From contig OY727098.1 of the NCBI GenBank assembly GCA_963402885.1, positions 12,138,717 through 12,202,716 on the forward strand: 64,000 nucleotides of DNA. Reading direction: 5' to 3'. This DNA comes from Antedon bifida. Its lineage: Eukaryota; Echinodermata; Crinoidea; Comatulida; Antedonidae. Below are positions 1-15,000 of this stretch, piece by piece (position 1 is the stretch's first letter; the number at the start of each line of letters is the position of its first letter). Below the pieces are notes generated by a model that saw only the letters and a program-made list of their open reading frames with translations, was not told the DNA's origin and did no database searches. The translations under genes and the position numbers were made by a program.

Positions 1-3000
1 AAGTTTTTTCGAAAATCACAAAATGGTCTAAAACGTCTCCAAATGCGATTTGAAGCTATTCTGCACACTTTGATGTTTTGTGTGAAAAATTTTTGTCGAA
101 ATGCTCAAAATGGTCTAAAACGTTTTTAAATACGATATTAAGCTATTTTGTGCTCTTTGATGTTTTTATGTGAAAAGTTTTATCGAATTGCTCAAAATGG
201 TCTAAAATGGTTTATAATGAGATTTTAAGCAATTTGATGTTTTTGTGTAACCAAGTTTTTTCGAAAATCACAAAATGGTCTAAAACGTCTCCAAATGCGA
301 TTTGAAGCTATTCTAAGCACTTTGGTGTTTTTATGTTAACAAGTTTTTTCGAAAATCACAAAATGGTCTAAAACGTCTCCAAATGCGATTTGAAGCTATT
401 CTGTACACTTTGATGTTTTTTTGAAAATTTTTTGTCGAAATGCTCAAAATGGTCTAAAACGTTTTTAAATACGATATTAAGCTATTTTGTGCTCTTTGAT
501 GTTTTTGTGTGAAAAGTTTTATCGAATTGCTCAAAATGGTCTAAAACGGTTTCTAATGAGATTTAAAGCACTTTGATGTTTTTCTGTAACCAAGTTTTTT
601 CGAAAATCACAAAATGGTCTAAAACGTCTCCAAATGCGATTTGAAGCTATTCTGCACACTTTGATGTTTTGTGTGAAAAATTTTTGTCGAAATGCTCAAA
701 ATGGTCAAAAACGTTTTTAAATACGATATTAAGCTATTTTGTGCTCTTTGATGTTTTTGTGTGAAAAGTTTTATCGAATTGCTCAAACTGGTCTAAAACG
801 GTTTCTAATGAGATTTTAAGCACTTTGATGTTTTTCTGTAACCAAGTTTTTTCGAAAATCACAAAATAGTCTAAAACGTCTCCAAATGCGATTTGAAGCT
901 ATTCTAAGCACTTTGGTGTTTTTATGTTAACAAGTTTTTTCGAAAATAACAAAATGGTCTAAAATGTCTCCAAATGCGATTTGAAGCTATTCTTAGCACT
1001 TTGGTGTTTTTATGTTAACAAGTTTTTTCGAAAATCACAAAATGGTCTAAAACGTCTCCAAATGCGATTTGAAGCTATTCTGCACACTTTGATGTTTTGT
1101 GTGAAAAATTTTTGTCGAAATGCTCAAAATGGTCTAAAACGTTTTTAAATACGATATTAAGCTATTTTGTGCTCTTTGATGTTTTTGTGTGAAAAGTTTT
1201 ATCGAATTGCTCAAAATGGTCTAAAACGGTTTATAATGAGATTTTAAGCACTTTGATGTTTTTGTGTAACCAAGTTTTTTCGAAAATCACAAAATGGTCT
1301 AAAACGTCTCCAAATGCGATTTGAAGCTATTCTAAGCACTTTGGTGTTTTTATGTTAACAAGTTCTTTCGAAAATCACAAAATGGTCTAAAACGTTTTTA
1401 AATACGATATTAAGCTATTTTGTGCTCTTTGATGTTTTTGTGTGAAAAGTTTTATCGAATTGCTCAAAATGGTCTAAAACGGTTTATAATGAGATTTTAA
1501 GCACTTTGATGTTTTTGTGTAACCAAGTTTTTTCGAAAATCACAAAATGGTCTAAAACGTCTCCAAATGCGATTTGAAGCTATTCTAAGCACTTTGGTGT
1601 TTTTATGATAACAAGTTTTTTCGAAAATCACAAAATGGTCTAAAACGTCTCCAAATGCGATTTGAAGCTATTCTAAGCACTTTGGTGTTTTTATGTTAAC
1701 AAGTTTTTTCGAAAATCACAAAATGGTCTAAAACGTTTTTAAATACGATATTAAGCTATTTTGTGCTCTTTGATGTTTTTGTGTGAAAAGTTTTATCGAA
1801 TTGCTCAAAATGGTCTAAAACGGTTTCTAATGAGATTTTAAGCACTTTGATGTTTTTCTGTAACCAAGTTTGTTCGAAAATCACAAAATGGTCTAAAACG
1901 TCTCCAAATGCGATTTGAAGCTATTCTAAGCACTTTGGTGTTTTTATGATAACAAGTTTTTTCGAAAATCACAAAATGGTCTAAAACGTCTCCAAATGCG
2001 ATTTGAAGCTATTCTAAGCACTTTGGTGTTTTTATGTTAACAAGTTTTTTCGAAAATCACAAAATGGTCTAAAACGTCTCCAAATGCGATTTGAAGCTAT
2101 TCTAAGCACTTTGGTGTTTTTATGTTAACAAGTTTTTTCGAAAATCACAAAATGGTATAAAACGTCTCCAAATGCGATTTGAAGCTATTCTGTACACTTT
2201 GATGGTTTTTGTGAAAAATTTTTGTCGAAATGCTCAAAATGGTCTAAAACGTTTTTAAATACGATATTAAGCTATTTTGTGCTCTTTGATGTTTTGTGTG
2301 AACATTTTTTGTCGAAATGCTCAAAATGGTCTAAAACGTTTTTAAATACGATATTAAGCTATTTTGTGCTCTTTGATGTTTTTGTGTGAAAAGTTTTATC
2401 GAATTGCTCAAAATGGTCTAAAACGGTTTCTAATGAGATTTTAAGCACTTTGATGTTTTTCTATAACCAAGTTTTTTCGAAAATCACAAAATGGTCTAAA
2501 ACGTCTCCAAATGCGATTTGAAGCTATTCTAAGCACTTTGGTGTTTTTATGTTAACAAGTTTTTTCGAAAATAACAAAATGGTCTAAAATGTCTCCAAAT
2601 GCGATTTGAAGCTATTCTTAGCACTTTGGTGTTTTTATGTTAACAAGTTTTTTCGAAAATCACAAAATGGTCTAAAACGTCTCCAAATGCGATTTGAAGC
2701 TATTCTGCACACTTTGATGTTTTGTGTGAAAAATTTTTGTCGAAATGCTCAAAATGGTCTAAAACGTTTTTAAATACGATATTAAGTTATTTTGTGCTCT
2801 TTGATGTTTTTATGTGAAAGGTTTTATCGAATTGCTCAAAATGGTCTAAAATGGTTTATAATGAGATTTTAAGCAATTTGATGTTTTTGTGTAACCAAGT
2901 TTTTTCGAGAATCACAAAATGGTCTAAAACGTCTCCAAATGCGATTTGAAGCTATTCTAAGCACTTTGGTGTTTTTATGTTAACAAGTTTTTTCGAAAAT

Positions 3001-6000
3001 CACAAAATGGTCTAAAACGTCTCCAAATGCGATTTGAAGCTATTCTGTAGACTTTGATGTTTTTTGTGAAAAATTTTTGTCGAAATGCTCAAAATGGTCT
3101 AAAACGTTTTTAAATACGATATTAAGCTATTTTGTGCTCTTTGATGTTTTTGTGTGAAAAGTTTTATCGAATTGCTCAAAATGGTCTAAAACGGTTTCTA
3201 ATGAGATTTAAAGCACTTTGATGTTTTTCTGTAACCAAGTTTTTTCGAAAATCACAAATTGGTCTAAAACGTCTCCAAATGCGATTTGAAGCTATTCTGC
3301 ACACTTTGATGTTTTGTGTGAAACATTTTTGTCGAAATGCTCAAAATGGTCTAAAACGTTTTTAAATACGATATTAAGCTATTTTGGGCTCTTTGATGTT
3401 TTTGTGTGAAAAGTTTTATCGAATTGCTCAAAATGGTCTAAAACGGTTTCTAATGAGATTTTAAGCACTTTGATGTTTTTCTATAACCAAGTTTTTTCGA
3501 AAATCACAAAATGGTCTAAAACGTCTCCAAATGCGATTTGAAGCTATTCTAAGCACTTTGGTGTTTTTATGTTAACAAGTTTTTTCGAAAATAACAAAAT
3601 GGTCTAAAATGTCTCCAAATGCGATTTGAAGCTATTCTTAGCACTTTGGTGTTTTTATGTTAACAAGTTTTTTCGAAAATCACAAAATGGTCTAAAACGT
3701 CTCCAAATGCGATTTGAAGCTATTCTGCACACTTTGATGTTTGGTGTGAAAAATTTTTGTCGAAATGCTCAAAATGGTCTAAAACGTTTTTAAATACGAT
3801 ATTAAGCTATTTTGTGCTCTTTGATGTTTTTGTGTGAAAAGTTTTATCGAATTGCTCAAAATGGTCTAAAACGGTTTATAATGAGATTTTAAGCACTTTG
3901 ATGTTTTTGTGTAACCAAGTTTTTTCGAAAATCACAAAATGGTCTAAAACGTCTCCAAATGCGATTTGAAGCTATTCTAAGCACTTTGGTGTTTTTATGT
4001 TAACAAGTTCTTTCGAAAATCACAAAATGGTCTAAAACGTTTTTAAATACGATATTAAGCTATGTTGTGCTCTTTGATGTTTTTGTGTGAAAAGTTTTAT
4101 CGAATTGCTCAAAATGGTCTAAAACGGTTTATAATGAGATTTTAAGCACTTTGATGTTTTTGTGTAACCAAGTTTTTTCGAAAATCACAAAATGGTCTAA
4201 AACGTCTCCAAATGCGATTTGAAGCTATTCTAAGCACTTTGGTGTTTTTATGATAACAAGTTTTTTCGAAAATCACAAAATGGTCTAAAACGTCTCCAAA
4301 TGCGATTTGAAGCTATTCTAAGCACTTTGGTGTTTTTATGTTAACAAGTTTTTTCGAAAATCACAAAATGGTCTAAAACGTCTCCAAATGCGATTTGAAG
4401 CTATTCTAAGCACTTTGGTGTTTTTATGTTAACAAGTTTTTTCGAAAATCACAAAATGGTCTAAAACGTCTCCAAATGCGATTTGAAACTATTCTGTACA
4501 CTTTGATGGTTTTTGTGAAAATTTTTTGTCGAAATGCTCAAAATGGTCTAAAACGTTTTTAAATACGATATTAAGCTATTTTGTGCTCTTTGATGTTTTT
4601 GTGTGAAAAGTTTTATCGAATTGCTCAAAATGGTCTAAAACGGTTTCTAATGAGATTTTAAGCACTTTTATGTTTTTCTGAAACCAAGTTTTTTCGTTTC
4701 ACAAAATGGTCTAAAACGTCTCCAAATGCGATTTGAAGCTATTCTAAGCACTTTGGTGTTTTTATGTTAACAAGTTTTTTCGAAAATAACAAAATGGTCT
4801 AAAATGTCTCCAAATGCGATTTGAAGCTATTCTTAGCACTTTGGTGTTTTTATGTTAACAAGTTTTTTCGAAAATCACAAAATGGTCTAAAACGTCTCCA
4901 AATGCGATTTGAAGCTATTCTAAGCACTTTGGTGTTTTTATGTTAACAAGTTTTTTCGAAAATAACAAAATGGTCTAAAATGTCTCCAAATGCGATTTGA
5001 AGCTATTCTTAGCACTTTGGTGTTTTTATGTTAACAAGTTTTTTCGAAAATCACAAAATGGTCTAAAACGTCTCCAAATGCGATTTGAAGCTATTCTGCA
5101 CACTTTGATGTTTTGTGTGAAAAATTTTTGTCGAAATGCTCAAAATGGTCTAAAACGTTTTTAAATACGATATTAAGTTATTTTGTGCTCTTTGATGTTT
5201 TTATGTGAAAAGTTTTATCGAATTGCTCAAAATGGTCTAAAATGGTTTATAATGAGATTTTAAGCAATTTGATGTTTTTGTGTAACCAAGTTTTTTCGAA
5301 AATCACAAAATGGTCTAAAACGTCTCCAAATGCGATTTGAAGCTATTCTAAGCACTTTGGTGTTTTTATGTTAACAAGTTTTTTCGAAAATCACAAAATG
5401 GTCTAAAACGTCTCCAAATGCGATTTGAAGCTATTCTGCACACTTTGATGTTTTGTGTGAAAAATTTTTGTCGAAATGCTCAAAATGGTCTAAAACGTTT
5501 TTAAATACGATATTAAGCTATTTTGTGCTCTTTGATGTTTTTATGTGAAAAGTTTTATCGAATTGCTCAAAATGGTCTAAAATGGTTTATAATGAGATTT
5601 TAAGCAATTTGATGTTTTTGTGTAACCAAGTTTTTTCGAAAATCACAAAATGGTCTAAAACGTCTCCAAATGCGATTTGAAGCTATTCTAAGCACTTTGG
5701 TGTTTTTATGTTAACAAGTTCTTTCGAAAATCACAAAATGGTCTAAAACGTTTTTAAATACGATATTAAGCTATTTTGTGCTCTTTGATGTTTTTGTGTG
5801 AAAAGTTTTATCGAATTGCTCAAAATGGTCTAAAACGGTTTCTAATGAGATTTTAAGCACTTTGATGTTTTTCTATAACCAAGTTTTTTCGAAAATCACA
5901 AAATGGTCTAAAACGTCTCCAAATGCGATTTGAAGCTATTCTAAGCACTTTGGTGTTTTTATGTTAACAAGTTTTTTCGAAAATAACAAAATGGTCTAAA

Positions 6001-9000
6001 ATGTCTCCAAATGCGATTTGAAGCTATTCTTAGCACTTTGGTGTTTTTATGTTAACAAGTTTTTTCGAAAATCACAAAATGGTCTAAAACGTCTCCAAAT
6101 GCGATTTGAAGCTATTCTGCACACTTTGATGTTTTGTGTGAAAAATTTTTGTCGAAATGCTCAAAATGGTCTAAAACGTTTTTAAATACGATATTAAGCT
6201 ATTTTGTGCTCTTTGATGTTTTTATGTGAAAAGTTTTATCGAATTGCTCAAAATGGTCTAAAATGGTTTATAATGAGATTTTAAGCAATTTGATGTTTTT
6301 GTGTAACCAAGTTTTTTCGAAAATCACAAAATGGTCTAAAACGTCTCCAAATGCGATTTGAAGCTATTCTAAGCACTTTGGTGTTTTTATGTTAACAAGT
6401 TTTTTCGAAAATCACAAAATGGTCTAAAACGTCTCCAAATGCGATTTGAAGCTATTCTGTACACTTTGATGTTTTTTTGAAAATTTTTTGTCGAAATGCT
6501 CAAAATGGTCTAAAACGTTTTTAAATACGATATTAAGCTATTTTGTGCTCTTTGATGTTTTTGTGTGAAAAGTTTTATCGAATTGCTCAAAATGGTCTAA
6601 AACGGTTTCTAATGAGATTTAAAGCACTTTGATGTTTTTCTGTAACCAAGTTTTTTCGAAAATCACAAAATGGTCTAAAACGTCTCCAAATGCGATTTGA
6701 AGCTATTCTGCACACTTTGATGTTTTGTGTGAAAAATTTTTGTCGAAATGCTCAAAATGGTCTAAAACGTTTTTAAATACGATATTAAGCTATTTTGTGC
6801 TCTTTGATGTTTTTGTGTGAAAAGTTTTATCGAATTGCTCAAAATGGTCTAAAACGGTTTATAATGAGATTTTAAGCACTTTGATGTTTTTGTGTAACCA
6901 AGTTTTTTCGAAAATCACAAAATGGTCTAAAACGTCTCCAAATGCGATTTGAAGCTATTCTAAGCACTTTGGTGTTTTTATGTTAACAAGTTCTTTCGAA
7001 AATCACAAAATGGTCTAAAACGTTTTTAAATACGATATTAAGCTATTTTGTGCTCTTTGATGTTTTTGTGTGAAAAGTTTTATCGAATTGCTCAAAATGG
7101 TCTAAAACGGTTTCTAATGAGATTTTAAGCACTTTGATGTTTTTCTATAACCAAGTTTTTTCGAAAATCACAAAATGGTCTAAAACGTCTCCAAATGCGA
7201 TTTGAAGCTATTCTAAGCACTTTGGTGTTTTTATGTTAACAAGTTTTTTCGAAAATAACAAAATGGTCTAAAATGTCTCCAAATGCGATTTGAAGCTATT
7301 CTTAGCACTTTGGTGTTTTTATGTTAACAAGTTTTTTCGAAAATCACAAAATGGTCTAAAACGTCTCCAAATGCGATTTGAAGCTATTCTGCACACTTTG
7401 ATGTTTTGTGTGAAAAATTTTTGTCGAAATGCTCAAAATGGTCTAAAACGTTTTTAAATACGATATTAAGCTATTTTGTGCTCTTTGATGTTTTTGTGTG
7501 AAAAGTTTTATCGAATTGCTCAAACTGGTCTAAAACGGTTTCTAATGAGATTTTAAGCACTTTGATGTTTTTCTGTAACCAAGTTTTTTCGAAAATCACA
7601 AAATAGTCTAAAACGTCTCCAAATGCGATTTGAAGCTATTCTAAGCACTTTGGTGTTTTTATGTTAACAAGTTTTTTCGAAAATAACAAAATGGTCTAAA
7701 ATGTCTCCAAATGCGATTTGAAGCTATTCTTAGCACTTTGGTGTTTTTATGTTAACAAGTTTTTTCGAAAATCACAAAATGGTCTAAAACGTCTCCAAAT
7801 GCGATTTGAAGCTATTCTGCACACTTTGATGTTTTGTGTGAAAAATTTTTGTCGAAATGCTCAAAATGGTCTAAAACGTTTTTAAATACGATATTAAGCT
7901 ATTTTGTGCTCTTTGATGTTTTTGTGTGAAAAGTTTTATCGAATTGCTCAAAATGGTCTAAAACGGTTTATAATGAGATTTTAAGCACTTTGATGTTTTT
8001 GTGTAACCAAGTTTTTTCGAAAATCACAAAATGGTCTAAAACGTCTCCAAATGCGATTTGAAGCTATTCTAAGCACTTTGGTGTTTTTATGTTAACAAGT
8101 TCTTTCGAAAATCACAAAATGGTCTAAAACGTTTTTAAATACGATATTAAGCTATTTTGTGCTCTTTGATGTTTTTGTGTGAAAAGTTTTATCGAATTGC
8201 TCAAAATGGTCTAAAACGGTTTATAATGAGATTTTAAGCACTTTGATGTTTTTGTGTAACCAAGTTTTTTCGAAAATCACAAAATGGTCTAAAACGTCTC
8301 CAAATGCGATTTGAAGCTATTCTAAGCACTTTGGTGTTTTTATGATAACAAGTTTTTTCGAAAATCACAAAATGGTCTAAAACGTCTCCAAATGCGATTT
8401 GAAGCTATTCTAAGCACTTTGGTGTTTTTATGTTAACAAGTTTTTTCGAAAATCACAAAATGGTCTAAAACGTTTTTAAATACGATATTAAGCTATTTTG
8501 TGCTCTTTGATGTTTTTGTGTGAAAAGTTTTATCGAATTGCTCAAAATGGTCTAAAACGGTTTCTAATGAGATTTTAAGCACTTTGATGTTTTTCTGTAA
8601 CCAAGTTTGTTCGAAAATCACAAAATGGTCTAAAACGTCTCCAAATGCGATTTGAAGCTATTCTAAGCACTTTGGTGTTTTTATGATAACAAGTTTTTTC
8701 GAAAATCACAAAATGGTCTAAAACGTCTCCAAATGCGATTTGAAGCTATTCTAAGCACTTTGGTGTTTTTATGTTAACAAGTTTTTTCGAAAATCACAAA
8801 ATGGTCTAAAACGTCTCCAAATGCGATTTGAAGCTATTCTAAGCACTTTGGTGTTTTTATGTTAACAAGTTTTTTCGAAAATCACAAAATGGTATAAAAC
8901 GTCTCCAAATGCGATTTGAAGCTATTCTGTACACTTTGATGGTTTTTGTGAAAAATTTTTGTCGAAATGCTCAAAATGGTCTAAAACGTTTTTAAATACG

Positions 9001-12000
9001 ATATTAAGCTATTTTGTGCTCTTTGATGTTTTGTGTGAACATTTTTTGTCGAAATGCTCAAAATGGTCTAAAACGTTTTTAAATACGATATTAAGCTATT
9101 TTGTGCTCTTTGATGTTTTTGTGTGAAAAGATTTATCGAATTGCTCAAAATGGTCTAAAACGGTTTCTAATGAGATTTAAAGCACTTTGATGTTTTTCTG
9201 TAACCAAGTTTTTTCGAAAATCACAAAATGGTCTAAAACGTCTCCAAATGCGATTTGAAGCTATTCTGCACACTTTGATGTTTTGTGTGAAACATTTTTG
9301 TCGAAATGCTCAAAATGGTCTAAAACGTTTTTAAATACGATATTAAGCTATTTTGTGCTCTTTGATGTTTTTGTGTGAAAAGTTTTATCGAATTGCTCAA
9401 AATGGTCTAAAACGGTTTCTAATGAGATTTTAAGCACTTTGATGTTTTTCTGTAACCAAGTTTTTTCGAAAATCACAAAATGGTCTAAAACGTCTCCAAA
9501 TGCGATTTGAAGCTATTCTAAGCACTTTGGTGTTTTTATGTTAACAAGTTTTTTCGAAAATAACAAAATGGTCTAAAATGTCTCCAAATGCGATTTGAAG
9601 CTATTCTTAGCACTTTGGTGTTTTTATGTTAACAAGTTTTTTCGAAAATCACAAAATGGTCTAAAACGTCTCCAAATGCGATTTGAAGCTATTCTGCACA
9701 CTTTGATGTTTTGTGTGAAAAATTTTTGTCGAAATGCTCAAAATGGTCTAAAACGTTTTTAAATACGATATTAAGCTATTTTGTGCTCTTTGATGTTTTT
9801 GTGTGAAAAGTTTTATCGAATTGCTCAAAATGGTCTAAAACGGTTTATAATGAGATTTTAAGCACTTTGATGTTTTTGTGTAACCAAGTTTTTTCGAAAA
9901 TCACAAAATGGTCTAAAACGTCTCCAAATGCGATTTGAAGCTATTCTAAGCACTTTGGTGTTTTTATGTTAACAAGTTCTTTCGAAAATCACAAAATGGT
10001 CTAAAACGTTTTTAAATACGATATTAAGCTATTTTGTGCTCTTTGATGTTTTTGTGTGAAAAGTTTTATCGAATTGCTCAAAATGGTCTAAAACGGTTTC
10101 TAATGAGATTTTAAGCACTTTGATGTTTTTCTATAACCAAGTTTTTTCGAAAATCACAAAATGGTCTAAAACGTCTCCAAATGCGATTTGAAGCTATTCT
10201 AAGCACTTTGGTGTTTTTATGTTAACAAGTTTTTTCGAAAATAACAAAATGGTCTAAAATGTCTCCAAATGCGATTTGAAGCTATTCTTAGCACTTTGGT
10301 GTTTTTATGTTAACAAGTTTTTTCGAAAATCACAAAATGGTCTAAAACGTCTCCAAATGCGATTTGAAGCTATTCTGCACACTTTGATGTTTTGTGTGAA
10401 AAATTTTTGTCGAAATGCTCAAAATGGTCTAAAACGTTTTTAAATACGATATTAAGCTATTTTGTGCTCTTTGATGTTTTTGTGTGAAAAGTTTTATCGA
10501 ATTGCTCAAACTGGTCTAAAACGGTTTCTAATGAGATTTTAAGCACTTTGATGTTTTTCTGTAACCAAGTTTTTTCGAAAATCACAAAATAGTCTAAAAC
10601 GTCTCCAAATGCGATTTGAAGCTATTCTAAGCACTTTGGTGTTTTTATGTTAACAAGTTTTTTCGAAAATAACAAAATGGTCTAAAATGTCTCCAAATGC
10701 GATTTGAAGCTATTCTTAGCACTTTGGTGTTTTTATGTTAACAAGTTTTTTCGAAAATCACAAAATGGTCTAAAACGTCTCCAAATGCGATTTGAAGCTA
10801 TTCTGCACACTTTGATGTTTTGTGTGAAAAATTTTTGTCGAAATGCTCAAAATGGTCTAAAACGTTTTTAAATACGATATTAAGCTATTTTGTGCTCTTT
10901 GATGTTTTTGTGTGAAAAGTTTTATCGAATTGCTCAAAATGGTCTAAAACGGTTTATAATGAGATTTTAAGCACTTTGATGTTTTTGTGTAACCAAGTTT
11001 TTTCGAAAATCACAAAATGGTCTAAAACGTCTCCAAATGCGATTTGAAGCTATTCTAAGCACTTTGGTGTTTTTATGTTAACAAGTTCTTTCGAAAATCA
11101 CAAAATGGTCTAAAACGTTTTTAAATACGATATTAAGCTATTTTGTGCTCTTTGATGTTTTTGTGTGAAAAGTTTTATCGAATTGCTCAAAATGGTCTAA
11201 AACGGTTTATAATGAGATTTTAAGCACTTTGATGTTTTTGTGTAACCAAGTTTTTTCGAAAATCACAAAATGGTCTAAAACGTCTCCAAATGCGATTTGA
11301 AGCTATTCTAAGCACTTTGGTGTTTTTATGATAACAAGTTTTTTCGAAAATCACAAAATGGTCTAAAACGTCTCCAAATGCGATTTGAAGCTATTCTAAG
11401 CACTTTGGTGTTTTTATGTTAACAAGTTTTTTCGAAAATCACAAAATGGTCTAAAACGTTTTTAAATACGATATTAAGCTATTTTGTGCTCTTTGATGTT
11501 TTTGTGTGAAAAGTTTTATCGAATTGCTCAAAATGGTCTAAAACGGTTTCTAATGAGATTTTAAGCACTTTGATGTTTTTCTGTAACCAAGTTTGTTCGA
11601 AAATCACAAAATGGTCTAAAACGTCTCCAAATGCGATTTGAAGCTATTCTAAGCACTTTGGTGTTTTTATGATAACAAGTTTTTTCGAAAATCACAAAAT
11701 GGTCTAAAACGTCTCCAAATGCGATTTGAAGCTATTCTAAGCACTTTGGTGTTTTTATGTTAACAAGTTTTTTCGAAAATCACAAAATGGTCTAAAACGT
11801 CTCCAAATGCGATTTGAAGCTATTCTAAGCACTTTGGTGTTTTTATGTTAACAAGTTTTTTCGAAAATCACAAAATGGTATAAAACGTCTCCAAATGCGA
11901 TTTGAAGCTATTCTGTACACTTTGATGGTTTTTGTGAAAAATTTTTGTCGAAATGCTCAAAATGGTCTAAAACGTTTTTAAATACGATATTAAGCTATTT

Positions 12001-15000
12001 TGTGCTCTTTGATGTTTTGTGTGAACATTTTTTGTCGAAATGCTCAAAATGGTCTAAAACGTTTTTAAATACGATATTAAGCTATTTTGTGCTCTTTGAT
12101 GTTTTTGTGTGAAAAGTTTTATCGAATTGCTCAAAATGGTCTAAAACGGTTTCTAATGAGATTTTAAGCACTTTGATGTTTTTCTATAACCAAGTTTTTT
12201 CGAAAATCACAAAATGGTCTAAAACGTCTCCAAATGCGATTTGAAGCTATTCTAAGCACTTTGGTGTTTTTATGTTAACAAGTTTTTTCGAAAATAACAA
12301 AATGGTCTAAAATGTCTCCAAATGCGATTTGAAGCTATTCTTAGCACTTTGGTGTTTTTATGTTAACAAGTTTTTTCGAAAATCACAAAATGGTCTAAAA
12401 CGTCTCCAAATGCGATTTGAAGCTATTCTGCACACTTTGATGTTTTGTGTGAAAAATTTTTGTCGAAATGCTCAAAATGGTCTAAAACGTTTTTAAATAC
12501 GATATTAAGTTATTTTGTGCTCTTTGATGTTTTTATGTGAAAGGTTTTATCGAATTGCTCAAAATGGTCTAAAATGGTTTATAATGAGATTTTAAGCAAT
12601 TTGATGTTTTTGTGTAACCAAGTTTTTTCGAAAATCACAAAATGGTCTAAAACGTCTCCAAATGCGATTTGAAGCTATTCTAAGCACTTTGGTGTTTTTA
12701 TGTTAACAAGTTTTTTCGAAAATCACAAAATGGTCTAAAACGTCTCCAAATGCGATTTGAAGCTATTCTGCACACTTTGATGTTTTGTGTGAAAAATTTT
12801 TGTCGAAATGCTCAAAATGGTCTAAAACGTTTTTAAATACGATATTAAGCTATTTTGTGCTCTTTGATGTTTTTGTGTGAAAAGATTTATCGAATTGCTC
12901 AAAATGGTCTAAAACGGTTTCTAATGAGATTTAAAGCACTTTGATGTTTTTCTGTAACCAAGTTTTTTCGAAAATCACAAAATGGTCTAAAACGTCTCCA
13001 AATGCGATTTGAAGCTATTCTGCACACTTTGATGTTTTGTGTGAAACATTTTTGTCGAAATGCTCAAAATGGTCTAAAACGTTTTTAAATACGATATTAA
13101 GCTATTTTGTGCTCTTTGATGTTTTTGTGTGAAAAGTTTTATCGAATTGCTCAAAATGGTCTAAAACGGTTTCTAATGAGATTTTAAGCACTTTGATGTT
13201 TTTCTGTAACCAAGTTTTTTCGAAAATCACAAAATGGTCTAAAACGTCTCCAAATGCGATTTGAAGCTATTCTAAGCACTTTGGTGTTTTTATGTTAACA
13301 AGTTTTTTCGAAAATAACAAAATGGTCTAAAATGTCTCCAAATGCGATTTGAAGCTATTCTTAGCACTTTGGTGTTTTTATGTTAACAAGTTTTTTCGAA
13401 AATCACAAAATGGTCTAAAACGTCTCCAAATGCGATTTGAAGCTATTCTGCACACTTTGATGTTTTGTGTGAAAAATTTTTGTCGAAATGCTCAAAATGG
13501 TCTAAAACGTTTTTAAATACGATATTAAGCTATTTTGTGCTCTTTGATGTTTTTGTGTGAAAAGTTTTATCGAATTGCTCAAAATGGTCTAAAACGGTTT
13601 ATAATGAGATTTTAAGCACTTTGATGTTTTTGTGTAACCAAGTTTTTTCGAAAATCACAAAATGGTCTAAAACGTCTCCAAATGCGATTTGAAGCTATTC
13701 TAAGCACTTTGGTGTTTTTATGTTAACAAGTTCTTTCGAAAATCACAAAATGGTCTAAAACGTTTTTAAATACGATATTAAGCTATTTTGTGCTCTTTGA
13801 TGTTTTTGTGTGAAAAGTTTTATCGAATTGCTCAAAATGGTCTAAAACGGTTTCTAATGAGATTTTAAGCACTTTGATGTTTTTCTATAACCAAGTTTTT
13901 TCGAAAATCACAAAATGGTCTAAAACGTCTCCAAATGCGATTTGAAGCTATTCTAAGCACTTTGGTGTTTTTATGTTAACAAGTTTTTTCGAAAATAACA
14001 AAATGGTCTAAAATGTCTCCAAATGCGATTTGAAGCTATTCTTAGCACTTTGGTGTTTTTATGTTAACAAGTTTTTTCGAAAATCACAAAATGGTCTAAA
14101 ACGTCTCCAAATGCGATTTGAAGCTATTCTGCACACTTTGATGTTTTGTGTGAAAAATTTTTGTCGAAATGCTCAAAATGGTCTAAAACGTTTTTAAATA
14201 CGATATTAAGCTATTTTGTGCTCTTTGATGTTTTTATGTGAAAAGTTTTATCGAATTGCTCAAAATGGTCTAAAATGGTTTATAATGAGATTTTAAGCAA
14301 TTTGATGTTTTTGTGTAACCAAGTTTTTTCGAAAATCACAAAATGGTCTAAAACGTCTCCAAATGCGATTTGAAGCTATTCTAAGCACTTTGGTGTTTTT
14401 ATGTTAACAAGTTTTTTCGAAAATCACAAAATGGTCTAAAACGTCTCCAAATGCGATTTGAAGCTATTCTGTACACTTTGATGTTTTTTTGAAAATTTTT
14501 TGTCGAAATGCTCAAAATGGTCTAAAACGTTTTTAAATACGATATTAAGCTATTTTGTGCTCTTTGATGTTTTTGTGTGAAAAGTTTTATCGAATTGCTC
14601 AAAATGGTCTAAAACGGTTTCTAATGAGATTTAAAGCACTTTGATGTTTTTCTGTAACCAAGTTTTTTCGAAAATCACAAAATGGTCTAAAACGTCTCCA
14701 AATGCGATTTGAAGCTATTCTGCACACTTTGATGTTTTGTGTGAAAAATTTTTGTCGAAATGCTCAAAATGGTCAAAAACGTTTTTAAATACGATATTAA
14801 GCTATTTTGTGCTCTTTGATGTTTTTGTGTGAAAAGTTTTATCGAATTGCTCAAACTGGTCTAAAACGGTTTCTAATGAGATTTTAAGCACTTTGATGTT
14901 TTTCTGTAACCAAGTTTTTTCGAAAATCACAAAATAGTCTAAAACGTCTCCAAATGCGATTTGAAGCTATTCTAAGCACTTTGGTGTTTTTATGTTAACA